64,000 nt of DNA from Roridomyces roridus (lineage: Eukaryota; Basidiomycota; Agaricomycetes; Agaricales; Mycenaceae): NCBI GenBank assembly GCA_029378245.1, contig JARKIF010000142.1, positions 1 to 64,000 of the forward strand. The letters are read 5' to 3'. The position numbers were made by a program, and so were the translations under genes. Shown here in pieces: positions 33,004 through 43,628 of the stretch; positions within the stretch are counted from its first letter, which is position 1, and the number at the start of each line of letters is the position of its first letter. The notes beneath the pieces are model-generated. The model made no database searches. It was not told where the DNA came from and worked only from the letters and a program-made list of their open reading frames with translations.

Positions 33004-33272
33004 GGACTAATCAGCTTCAATAAGTGCGCACATACGTACCGGCACCTCCGAGTCGGACTTTCTCGGAACGACTGGGTCTCAGTGTATAACTTCAATGTAA
33101 CAAAAGAAATTTCAGTATTCTGATTTTCCATTTCACTTGCAAGTTGCCACCGATGTCCGCTGCTGCCAGCTGACAGTGACAAGCATGGGAGGTAATCAAT
33201 TATTTGTAATTATTTGGTGGACTCTTTGGCGCGTGATCTGTGTGTGGACCCACAGCTATCTTCTCTTCATCC

Positions 33273-34912
33273 ATGACCGCCAACAACCCAATTCTGCCTG
33301 GATTCACCACTGTGCAACTCGGATTCACTTATTTGGAGCTTCAAAGGGAACTTTGGCCAACACCACACCATCCCGACCGTCTGACCCCGCTGATCAAAGG
33401 CCAGGCCACAAATTTGAATATCTGGACGGACGGAGACCCCATTGATGTCTCGACGGATGATATCCCTATGGAGGTGGATACCTCCAGCCATGTTGCTCGA
33501 TATATCAGCCTTGTGGAGAATGACTTCCTCTCCTTCCATCGAGCCAAGACCTTGAATCACATACTCATCCGCCAAGAGTATGAGGATTTCCTGGCTCATG
33601 TCATGAAGAAAGGACGTGGTTCTTTCTTTCTTACTGGCCAGCCAGGGATTGGTGAGTTTTGGAGCACACTCTCTCTACATTTTCACTTATCCAGTTGGAC
33701 CCAGGCAAAAGTGTTGGGGCATGCTACTTTCTCTGCCACCTTCTTGCTTCTGGCCAATCAGTTTTTTTCCTGCCCGACAGCAAGGCCGTCTACTACTTCT
33801 CAGCCTCAGGGGTCGAGGCCCTGAACTATCCTCAGAACCCTTTTGCCATGACATCAGACAAGGTCCGGCAAGCTCTTACATATGGCCAAGCCCAGAACTT
33901 TGTCATTGAGTCCTGCGATCCGGCCGTGCTTCAAACCCGTCCGCTGTACCTCCAGCCACACGCTCAGAATTTCGCTGCTGTCGACGCCATCATCGTCACA
34001 TCCAGCACCCTCTGCCTCACCCAATCCTCCCTCTCCAATACACATCCACACAACCTCGCGACCTTGCTCCAGATCATCGCAAGACTGGGGGCATATAGCC
34101 GTGGGCTGGGACAAGGAAAAAAATTCGACGTGGAAAACCTCAACCTCGTCTATTGTAGGGATGAGCACCGTCCCCGTCCCAAGCCGTAAGACGGCCGTCC
34201 GTACACGGTTACGGCCCGTACCCGTCGGCCTCGAGGCACCCAAAAAATTTGACGGCCGTCGACGGGTTCAAAACGGGTTGGAGCGTTGAAAACCTGATTC
34301 ACCGTGTTCTCCATTGAAAACTGTTGGAAGCTCAAGCTAAGCATTCAATCTATGCAACTACAATGTCAGAAATATCCAAGACACTTCGAACAATGCTCAC
34401 CGTTCGTTCTTTTCCATTGATGGGCTGATGTGAGGTGTGATGTGGCGTTTGATCTGCAACGAAATGGGTTTTATCCGGCGAGTCGGTGCACGGGTGAGCT
34501 GCATTTCGTTTCTGAGCAACAACCATTGACACTGGGAACACCTTCTGCCACAAGATCACCTGTTATGCACTGGTTGCACCAATACTCGCCCGTCCCCGTC
34601 ATTTCACGGCCGTCAACCGTCAATTTGACGGCCCGTACCCGTCTCGGCTTGGGCGATTGACGGCCGTCACCCGTACACGGACGGTGCTCATCCCTAGTCT
34701 ATTGCCTTCTCGGGATCGATGCCGGTCCTGTCAGTAATTTAGTTCGACAGGCGCGCGAGGCAGTCAAGGACCTCAGGGGTGATCCAGATGCCCCAAAGCA
34801 GCACAAACCACTGGCAGCCCTCATCGGTTGCCAGAGACTTGCCAGATTGACAGTCGAGGGGCTCCTGTTCAATCCTGTACAGGATGGGCTGATGCATCTG
34901 CCGGGACCGTAG
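33273..34912 (+). pseudogene. Long CRN/RHS-like gene B, internally deleted and interrupted by hAT MITE
   Basis: Exon 1 (33273-33651) and the P-loop (GQPGIGKS across a GT-AG intron to 33704) are intact, followed by CYFLCHLLASGQSVFFLPDS and YYFSASGVEAL. After SDKVRQA the sequence jumps, still in frame, to YGQAQNFVIESC of the C-terminal region. The rest of the NTPase, intron 2 and about 180 residues are deleted. The nuclease-like segment (NFAAVDAIIV) is present, but a MITE at 34156 introduces a stop at 34187-34189. The remaining 3' coding part lies beyond it to 34912. It is expressed at most as a shortened protein. Confidence 0.75.
34156..34696. mobile_element. hAT-type MITE, 541 bp, perfect 8-bp target duplication
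   Basis: Ends are TAGGGATGAGCACCGTCC and its reverse complement, flanked by GTCTATTG on both sides (34148-34155 and 34697-34704). The 8-bp duplication and the TAGGGATG-type terminus are hAT hallmarks. The interior is non-coding, with subterminal runs related to gacggccgtc. Confidence 0.85.
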
Positions 34913-35059
34913 AATACTGTACCTATGCCACTTTCTGCCATTCAACTGGCAGTCAAGTTGGCCTCGCAAGAAACTGCCAGCCGTTCAACTGGTTAGTCTG
35001 TACTTCTTCAAGTTGTTTCTTGGTTTCGTACTTCTTTTACTGTGTACTCGTCGTTATGT

Positions 35060-35445
35060 AGACTTTATATACCAAGTCGGAGAGTATCTCCAAGGAGCGA
35101 AGAGACCTCGAGTGCGAGTGCGGTGCCTCCTACTTTGGGCTCCCGTGAACCAGACGGTGCCGCTCCGTGGCACCACCTCCTCATTCCTGTTATTCCTCGG
35201 CCGCGCTAGGAAGATCATCATCCGAACCCTCTGAAAGATGGAAGGCAACTTACAGTTAGCCAAAAACTTCTCCATGCCTCCCGGCTCGCGAATCGGAGCA
35301 GCCGTGCGTTCTTCTTCACAACGCCCTCGATGACACCAAAAAAGTCTGCGTCTTTGTTGAACCAGTCGTCATGGAAATAGTCAATGTCCGGGCTGAAGGA
35401 ATTGTGAGCAGGGAAGGAAGAAGTGAGAAACGAGAAACGTACCCA
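35060..35445 (-). pseudogene. CHO2 3'-end relic 2
   Basis: Matches about 40500-40580 (ctcgagtgcgagtgcggtgcc) and 40770-41050 of CHO2. The latter part is recognisable at gcgctaggaagatcatcat, gccaaaaacttctcc and gcagccgtgcgttcttc. Deleted and frameshifted. It follows long gene B directly, as CHO2 follows long gene C. Confidence 0.7.
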
Positions 35446-35454
35446 CACTGGATT

Positions 35455-36000
35455 TGAGGTGCCTGTGCGCTAAATCACAAAAGAGGTGATATGACTGTCT
35501 GGTGTACAGATGCGAACGCACCGACAATCCTAGTATACATACTCGAGATAACCATCGACACTACCAATATCCTCCCTTCTCCTCATCCTGGAGCTCCGTA
35601 TTACACGCCAGGGCGCACGTCCGCAGAAGCGTCATCTCTTCTTCAGATCCACGCCGGACTTGAAGAAAAGAAGAGATGCGGGAGGAGGTGAAGGTGTGGA
35701 ACGATTCGGCGTAGTGCAGAGGATGTGGGCAGTTTGCGGGCGGAGGGGAGGATGGGGGGTACTGGAGAGGAAATGGGCTTCGCGGCGGAGTGTCGAATGT
35801 TGAGGAAGAAGACATAGAGGACGACATATAGATACAGAGCCTTGGGCGGACGTCCCCTGCACAGAGAGAGCCTCGAAGGAGGAAGCGTTGTGCTGCAACC
35901 AAGCCTGGTCGCCGTAACGCCCCAGATTCATGTTGGTGGGATAGCACGACTGTGGCGATAAGAGTGCTCGTGGCATCGGACTCCGGAGCAACTCCGATGC
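35455..36000 (-). pseudogene. Duplicated gene fragment of unknown origin, copy 2
   Basis: Second copy of the block at 31380-31900, here upstream of the short NTPase gene at 36204. The same motifs are readable on the minus strand (MSSSMSSSST; CALACNTELQDEEKGG). Confidence 0.4.
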
Positions 36001-36203
36001 TCCTTCTTGCGCTCAATGACAGCGAGAGTCTAGTAAGGCTCTTGAGAACGTGGATATGCAGATGGCGCGTCATGGTGCGAGGGTGTAAGAGCAGAACGAC
36101 ATAGAGCAAACAGTCCGAGTCGAAGACATTGTGCTATCGAAGGATTGATCGGCATCTCTGACCGCCACTGGCATGACTGCAGCGTCACTCTCACTGCTTC
36201 TCC

Positions 36204-37064
36204 ATGGCCTCCGTCTCAGACACACCCACCCTACCCAGATTTACGCGCTTGAGCCCCACGGACCCTTTTTCCACTCTTCACGAGTTCCTTTGGCCTGCTA
36301 CAGACCGCCCACCGAACCCTATTCAGCATGGACCTGAGTGTCGCGGTTTGGCCCCATATATCCAAACCTACGCCACAAACTCGGAACCTTCTTCGAGAAT
36401 CCGCTACATTGACCTCAGGAAACACCCGGTCTTACGAGTGCATGCACTCGCCTCGTTGGACACGCTCATCGTACGCCAAGAATACGTCGATTTCTTGGCC
36501 GAGGTGAAAGTGGGATATCATTTTTATGTCACTGGAGAACATGGTATTGGCAAGTAACCCCACCATCCTCTTTTCCCGTACAATTTGCACTTATGCAATC
36601 CGGTAGGAAAGAGCGTCGGTGCAAGCTATCTCCTCCTCCATCTCCTAGCTTGCGGCCAACCCGTGTTCTTCGTGCCAGAGCCTGAGGCCATTTACTACTT
36701 CTGTGACTCTGGTGTTCAAGTGTTTCGGGGTCCCAACCAGGGCTACATGGACTCGATGACGCCAATTGATGCTGCTGTTAGCAAGAGCTGGGTCTTGCTC
36801 GACGTCGACGCTGTTCGACACCCCAAGTGGTATCCTCGTTGGTGGATCTGCCTAGCTGTTGGTCTGGTGTATACCGCGCTTCTGGACGGCAGATCAGAGC
36901 ACCATTACACGAAGCAGTTCGTGGCAGACACCAGGGAGATGCAGCCATGGTCACAAGAGGAGATGGAAGCGTTGAGGTGTGTCTCCTTTCCGGTTTGAAC
37001 ATTTCTTGTGAGGATAACATTCACACAAAGGACGCTGGAGGCTTCAAGATATGTTGACACCTGA
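36204..37064 (+). CDS. Short CRN/RHS-like P-loop NTPase (VPEP subfamily), unit 3
   Basis: Exons 36204-36549, 36607-36976 and 37031-37064 give 249 aa. The N-terminal domain begins PRFTRLSPTDPFSTLHEFLW. IRYIDLRKHPVLRVHALASL and DTLIVRQEYVDFLAEV precede Walker A EHGIGKS (Lys117; glycine codon split). Then come LLLHLLACGQPVFFVPEPEA, DSGVQVFRG, Walker B-like WVLLDVDAV, TKQFVADTREMQPWSQEEM and the short C-terminus TLEASRYVDT. Intron 1 uses a GC donor (GCAAGT). Unspliced message hits a stop immediately after GIGK. The gene is intact and lies 512 bp upstream of long gene C on the same strand. No nuclease-like domain. Confidence 0.75.
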
Positions 37065-37576
37065 AGTTGTAGTTGCCCGAAGAATCTCGATACATACCGA
37101 GCGTGGAGGTCCAAAATCTGTACTTTTGACAATGATAAGCTCGAAGACAATCTTCTTCTGCGGGCATACATATTCCGTCTGGGGTCAATCTTACATTTGA
37201 TAGCACTGACTTCGCGCCTCGGCAACCGTTCCGTCAAGGAGCCAAAATCACCTCGGCACCGCCAGCGCCGCATTACCATACACAGTACTGCCCCCGCTGC
37301 TTCTCCTCCACCTTTTTTTCCGTCAAGCCAATTCTTTGAACCGCGCGGGGTGCGCCCCCTGGACGTTGCCGTCCGTACCGCGAGGCGAGGGCGGAGACGA
37401 CGACGACGGGATGCCGTGCGTGAAGAGGACGGAGGGCAGGCGAGATGATGAGCCATTTTCAGCCCGGGCCGGTTGCGTGATGCACTGAGACGCCGTCTGT
37501 CACCTGGCACCAGGACCCACGATCGCGCTCTCTCTCTCTCTCCCCCTCCCAAGTCACCCTCACCCTCTCCTCCTCC

Positions 37577-39391
37577 ATGGCCGGAAACGATATGCTCCCT
37601 GGTTTCAGTCGTCCAGATCCGCCTTCACGTTACTTGGACCTCTACGCAAGTCTTTGGCCCCAAGGCTCAGAATCTGACCGCCTTGCGCCATACATTATTC
37701 CCAAGACCATAGACGTGGACCGTGTGTGGACAGATGATGACCCTATGGAGGGGGATCGTCCAAAGCTTGTTTTCAAGTATATTGATGTGGCCCGCAACCC
37801 CCAATTCCAGATTGCCAAGGCCAAATATGTCCCAAAGATGATCATCCGAGACGAATACGACAATTTCCTTATGGATGCATCGGCCAAGGGTCAGGGTAAA
37901 TGGAGATTCTTCTTGACGGGCCACCCTGGAATAGGTGAGCATTCCTGAGTTTCTTCTCTCCGATGGATGCTTAAAGTTGGGTAGGCAAAAGCATCGATGC
38001 GGTCTACATGCTCTGCCGCCTCATTTCCAAGGGGCAGCCAGTTTTTTTCATGCCCGATGCTACATCTGTGTGCTATTTCTCCCAGTCGGGTGTCCAGGAG
38101 CTGGAGAGTACCGAGATCAACAAGTACATGAAAAAAATGCCAGTAGAACTTGCCCTCAATGCCAGCTGGCTCCTTATCGACAACGATGAACCTGTTGACT
38201 GGGTCCCTAGGGACTGGGTCAAAGATGGGAAATTCACAGTCTGGACAGCCTCTCCAGAAAAGAACAGGATGCACCATTTTCAGAAAAGGATGGATGCAGA
38301 AATATGGGTCATGAAGCCATGGTCGGCAGACGAAATTGCCGCTTATATGTTTGTCTCTCATACTTGGACTTATTGCTTCAGACACTGATAAATAACAAAG
38401 TGTACTGATGAATTTACAACGTCAAGCCATCATGGACAAGATCCAGATGTTTGGGCCTATCCCGCGCCACATCTTTGCCATACAGACCAACACAACCAAC
38501 TCCCAAGGCATCAATGATATCATCAATGCTGCTCTGGACAAGAACTTTCTTTCCAGTTTCAGTACGAAAGATGGAGTCCAGGATGCCAGTCATCGCATGT
38601 TCCTCGCCAAGCCCAAGGAAACCGAAGATGCACTATCCGGAAATGTAACAATCGACCGGACGGAATTCTCTTTCGAGTTCCTCTCCAACTTCATTATAGC
38701 ACGCACAATAGAGTTGATGGGCCGGAGGTTGGAGAACATTCAGAACCAGTTGGCCATGGCATTGAACCGCCCGGATACACGGTCTGTGGCAGGTACCTTT
38801 GTCGAACGACTACTCCATCGTGCATTTATTACCAAGAAGATGCCCGTACCATCCGGATCCGTCTTCGGCACCGGTGACAATATCATTCGACGCAGCGTGT
38901 TTCTCTATGGCCAAGCCCAAAACTTTGCCATTGAGTCCTGCGATACCGCCGTGCTTCAAACCCGTCCGCTGTACCTTCAGCCACATGCGCAGAATTTCGC
39001 TGCTGTCGACGCCATCATCGTCACATCCAGCACAGTCTGCCTCATCCAATCCTCCCTCTCCAATACACATTCACACAACATCGCGACCTTGCTCCAGATC
39101 ATTGCAAGACTGGGGGCATATAGCCGTGGACGGGGGGGACAAGCAAAATTCTTCGACGTGGAGAAGCTCAACCTTGTCTATTGCCTTCTTGGGATCGATG
39201 CCGTTCCTGTCAGTAACTTGGTTCAGGAGGCGCGCAAGGCAGCCAAGGACCTTAGGGATGATCCAGATGCCCCAAAGCAGCACAAACCACTGGCAGCCCT
39301 CATCGGTCGCCAGAGACTTGCCAGATTGACAGTCGAGGGGCTCCTGTTCAATCCTGTACAGGATGGGCTGACGCATCTGCCGGTGGTGTAA
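37577..39391 (+). CDS. Long CRN/RHS-like protein C: P-loop NTPase plus nuclease-like C-terminus
   Basis: Exons 37577-37934, 37985-38348 and 38401-39391 give 570 aa. MLPGFSRPDPPSRYLDLYAS opens the N-terminal domain. Walker A is GHPGIGKS (Lys121, split by intron 1, GTGAGC donor). SIDAVYMLCRLISKGQPVFF, Walker B-like WLLIDNDEP, then across intron 2 MDKIQMFGPIPRHIF, FVERLLHRAF, and NFAAVDAIIV...LIQSSLSNTHSHN in the C-terminal nuclease-like region. It is intact and closely related to gene A over the C-terminal half (near-identical DNA from about 38780 on). Its 3' end converges on CHO2 (341 bp between stops). CR-type effector-like or self/non-self recognition function is inference. Confidence 0.75.
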
Positions 39392-39732
39392 ACTACTGTA
39401 CCTATGCCACTTTCTGCCATTCAACTGGCAGTCAAATTGGCCTCGCAAGAAGCGGCTAGCCGTTCAACCGGTTAGCATGCACTTCTTGTTTTTGTGTTTC
39501 TAATACTGTGTACTCGTCGTTATGTAGATTTTACATCTTACATACGCTGTAAAAACATTGTGTCACCCAGGAGCGAGACCTGGACCAATATATTTATTTT
39601 CGTGCTTGAATTCATCATCGAGACCCGAATCGGAGACTGTCTTGTAACTTGGATTGTAAAAGACCATCATCGCCAGCCATCCATTCCATTTTGCCCCAAA
39701 TATTCTAACGAAATTCTAAACTCATCATCAAT

Positions 39733-42700
39733 CTACCCAACACTCGCCGATCCACTCCCCAAAATCTCCTTTGAAATCAAAATCCTCCTGGCCAACGCCG
39801 ACAAATTCGCATCCGCAACAACCACCTCGGGCGCATACTCGACATCAAACGTCTGCTTAATCGCTCCGCAAATCCGTTTCGCCTGCTTCTCAGACCAGAA
39901 AGTAAAGTCGTCCGGATCGCGATGGTCCTCCGTAGCAGAAGTCGAATGCTCGTCGTCGGTGGTAGCACCGGCGGTAGCGGCATCACCAGGTCGGGGCGTA
40001 GACGGAACTTTGCACGACAAGGGCGTCAGGGAGGGGTCCGAGTCGAGGCAGAGCGGCACGACACGCATGAGGTTCTCGCGCACGGAAGTGAACGTCAACT
40101 CGGCGGGTGTTTCGACTGGAATCTGCGTGAGCTCCTGGGACATCCCGACGGAAAGAAGAACGCACCATAGATCTCAATGGGCGCGACCAACCCCATGACA
40201 TTATACTTTCCATCATGGTGATACCGCACCTCATACCGCCCCGCGATCCATGGGAGCGTGTTCCCCTTGAACGTAATCGTCCCACTTTCACTCTCCTCCT
40301 CCTCACCCTCCCCATCAAACAGCCTAGGCAGTCCAAGCGGAACATCCCCATCCCACTCTTCGTCATGTACCGGGACCCACATCCCCAACGAGCTCGTCCT
40401 TGTCACCAGAGCCGACTTGTTCGCACCAATCTACGCGCAAGCCTGAGCGTCTCTCAAAAGAGGGAATAAGGTAATAGACCCACCCGATAGATGCCCACCC
40501 AATCCTTCCGCGAGTGCGTGTGCGGTGCCTCCCACTTGAGTTGGATGGGCTCACCGAGATAGAACCGCAGCGAGCCGTCAGAAGAGGGTACTGCTTCGAG
40601 CTTGTATTTGGACGTGTCATAAGCCGAAATGTCATTAGCGATGCGTCTGAATGAAAATCAATCTCGGTCCAGTAGGGAACGAAAAGGGAGCGGAAACGCA
40701 CGTAATAACAAGCCTCTCCCTAGACTGCTGAAGCAACACCTTCGTATCCTGCACCACCTCCTCAAGCATTGGCCGAGCTAGAAAAGATCATTATCAGCCT
40801 CCGATAAATCCCATTCAAAGTCAGAACCCACTCACATCTAGCCAAAAACTCCTCCACCACATCCGCAGTCTCTTCAAACACCTTGTCAAACGTCCCCTTG
40901 ACCTCCTTGGCAACCCTCCGAATCTCCGGCGCATGCCTCCCAGCCCGCACCTCGAGCAGCCGTGCGTTCTTCCTCGCGACGCTCTTGATGACTTTGACAA
41001 AACCTGCGTCCTTGCGGAGCGAATCACCATAGAACTTGCGCATATGCGGGCTGGAGGGATTCGTGAGTAGGCAAACAAGAATAGAGAAACGATCAACGTA
41101 CTTTTCCACAGCCTTGAGGAACCACCACTGCGAAAGGTGGCGAATCACGGCAAGAGTAAGCACAGGCTTGCTCCCGCTAACGAGCGCAAGGCCAAACCAC
41201 GCGGCACCACCCATGATTTCCGGGTTATTGAGATACCTGTGGGCGGAATGACAGATAAGATGCGATGGGATGGCAAGGACTGCCAAACGCACCTATAAAT
41301 CCCGGTATACTCGAGATGCGTAGGGAACTCCTCCATGAAAAAGTCGCCAAAGAACCACCCGAAGAGGCCTAGAACCTCGAAACATTCCAACGCGGCCCAA
41401 ATGTGCAGCCCCACTAGAAGCTAGAATTTGAAAACAATCAGCATCGAAGAAAGGGGCGGAGAGAATACACACCAAGCCCATAGTATGCCTCAGCAACTCA
41501 TGCCCCACAGTCCAATCACCCGGAATCGAATACGTCTTCCACACCAGCCCGATGAATGAGACTGCAAGATACATCAGCCTCTCCCCATCAAAAGACGAAA
41601 AAGAAACCCACCATAAGACATGCACATGCTCAAATTGTAAATCCCCTTCCAATTCGCCCAAGCCTCCATGACCGCGCCCCGTCCTCCATCATTCGCCGGA
41701 TAATGGTAGTTCTTCATGAAATGTCGCACAAGGAACTTGCTCTCGCTCTGGGCTCGCAAGAGGACGCCCAGCCCGAAGCAGTGGAAGACACACCACGCGA
41801 GGGCGTGCAAAAAGTGCAGGGTGAGCGTGCCAGAGGGGGAGAGCCGTTGTGGGAGAAGAGCAAGGACGACAGAGTAAGTGATGATGAGAAGGAGGGTGGC
41901 GTCGTTCGCGCTGGGTCTGGTAAGCTGCTGCTGCGCGGTCGGATCAAGCAGATAACTTACCGGAAGATGTCTACATTCCGGAGGATCACCGTATCGCGTC
42001 GGAAGTACTGGGTGAAGAGATCGTGCTGCGAAACAACTTGCTTCTTCGGCTTGACTTCCGACGCACTGCTGCTGTTAGACGCCGTCTGCTGAATGGGAGT
42101 AGCACGACGGCGACCAGCTGGTGCTTGAACCGTCTCGCTTTCGAGCTCTGTCTCTGTCTCCGTCTCAAGGTCGGTCTCGGTGGCTGTGTCCCCTTCAGTA
42201 GCAGAGGGAGTCGTGTAGTCATCGGTGACGGGAACCGAGGAGTTGCTGGAGGCCGGACTCTTTCGCGGACGGACTGGTGTCCTTTTCGCTATCGCTTTAC
42301 GCTGACCGTACATACGCTCGATGTCTATGAAAAGAATGAAGGGCAGTGACCGAGATCAGAAAAATGGCTTACGCGGATTCTCGAAGAAGACGAGGAACGC
42401 AAACTGAGCGGCGTGGCCCGCAAGACTGACAAAGAGCACGGCATAGCTCCCAGCGATGAGGGACAGCCCGTAATAACCCGCGTATCCTACGAGAAGTCAG
42501 CGCAGAATAGGGAGCCAAGAGGATGCCACGGACCAACAGAGTACATGGGGTGAGGCGCAAGCTCAAAGACACCGTCAAATACGAGAGCCCCGCGCTGGAA
42601 GAACACGTCTCCCCAGTACCACCCGTAATCTTTGACCACATTGTGTGCCTCCGTCTTGACCCACAGATTGAATCCAATGAGCAAGAACCCTCCGAGCCAT

Positions 42701-43516
42701 CTAGATGTCATAAATAAATTGGTGTTGACAAGGGTTTGGGACGCACCTGAGAACGTGGACGAAAAAGGACAGGTCGTCTGGGACACGGAAGCACGAGAAC
42801 GCGAACAGAGAGTAGGCGAAAAAGTCGCTGCGAAATGTCAGTAGAGATGCAGGGCAATGAAGATTCCTACGTACTTGAGAAGAATCACGTCTACCGCCTG
42901 ACGGAAGAGCAGCCAGGTGTTGTATTCAAGAGGAAGTTCCTGTAAGATGGTCAATCCACGCGCAGAGAAGGAAATGGTGTCAAACGCACATCGAAAGAAT
43001 AGTCCTTGCCCATCTTCCCAACGAGTTGGGCCTTGATCCAGTTGCGCACAGCAGGACGACGCTCGGGGTCAAGCCATCCAAGCCTCTGCACTTCCCGCAC
43101 GATCCACTTCTTTTTACTCTGTTTGGTAAGGACCCATCCAAGTCCAGCGTCGTACGCACTTCTCCAAAAGGCGAAGTAGAAAAGGAAGAAGATTCGGCCG
43201 ATGTTGCGTGGCACGAGAGCGAATATGACGAGCTGGAGGCCGAGAAGGGCCAAGTTGAGCAGATCGAGGTGGCTCTTGGGGTAGGTGGGATTGAAGAGGG
43301 TGAGGACGTCGTGCGTGGTGGGGACACGGAAGACTGGAGAGCGCGTCGTCAGTGCGGGCGTCGGACGGAACACGAGGCGTGCTAACCTTCGCCGCCGGGC
43401 GTTTTACCCCAAACAATTTCCGACTCTTCGCGTTTTGGACTGTCATCAGGCTGAGAGTGCTGGTCCTGAGAAGACTGAGCCGTTCTACGACGCAGCTGCG
43501 TCTGTGGTTCTGCCAT
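39733..43516 (-). CDS. CHO2: Phosphatidylethanolamine N-methyltransferase CHO2
   Basis: A gene of about 16 exons on the minus strand encoding about 1,010 aa. It catalyses the first SAM-dependent methylation of phosphatidylethanolamine towards phosphatidylcholine in the ER membrane. Recognised segments: [20 protein letters not shown] and [16 protein letters not shown] (first PEMT repeat), a Ser/Thr/Glu-rich linker ([17 protein letters not shown]), [46 protein letters not shown] and [18 protein letters not shown] (second repeat), and a long C-terminal extension with [14 protein letters not shown] and [14 protein letters not shown]. Exons 1-14 join in frame (43516-43387 to 40646-40484, 2370 nt). 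Exon 15 starts at 40430. The last junction (near 40137-40170) does not keep frame with the obvious GT and AG. Partial copies of its 3' end are at 30.5 and 35.1 kb. Confidence 0.9.
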
Positions 43517-43628
43517 AGTTGGTCGTTGATCAATAGAAGCAACGAATTCGCAATAGCACGTGTTAGTTGCGATGCCAAACATTGGATAGCACCACTACGC
43601 CAGCTTCCGGATCTGGAAGGCAGCTCTC
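43517..43628. promoter_or_regulatory. Shared divergent promoter region CHO2 / AYR1-like
   Basis: Only 112 bp separate the start codons of two divergently read phospholipid-synthesis genes. I see no clear ICRE (consensus CATGTGAAAT) or TATA box in it. Confidence 0.5.
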
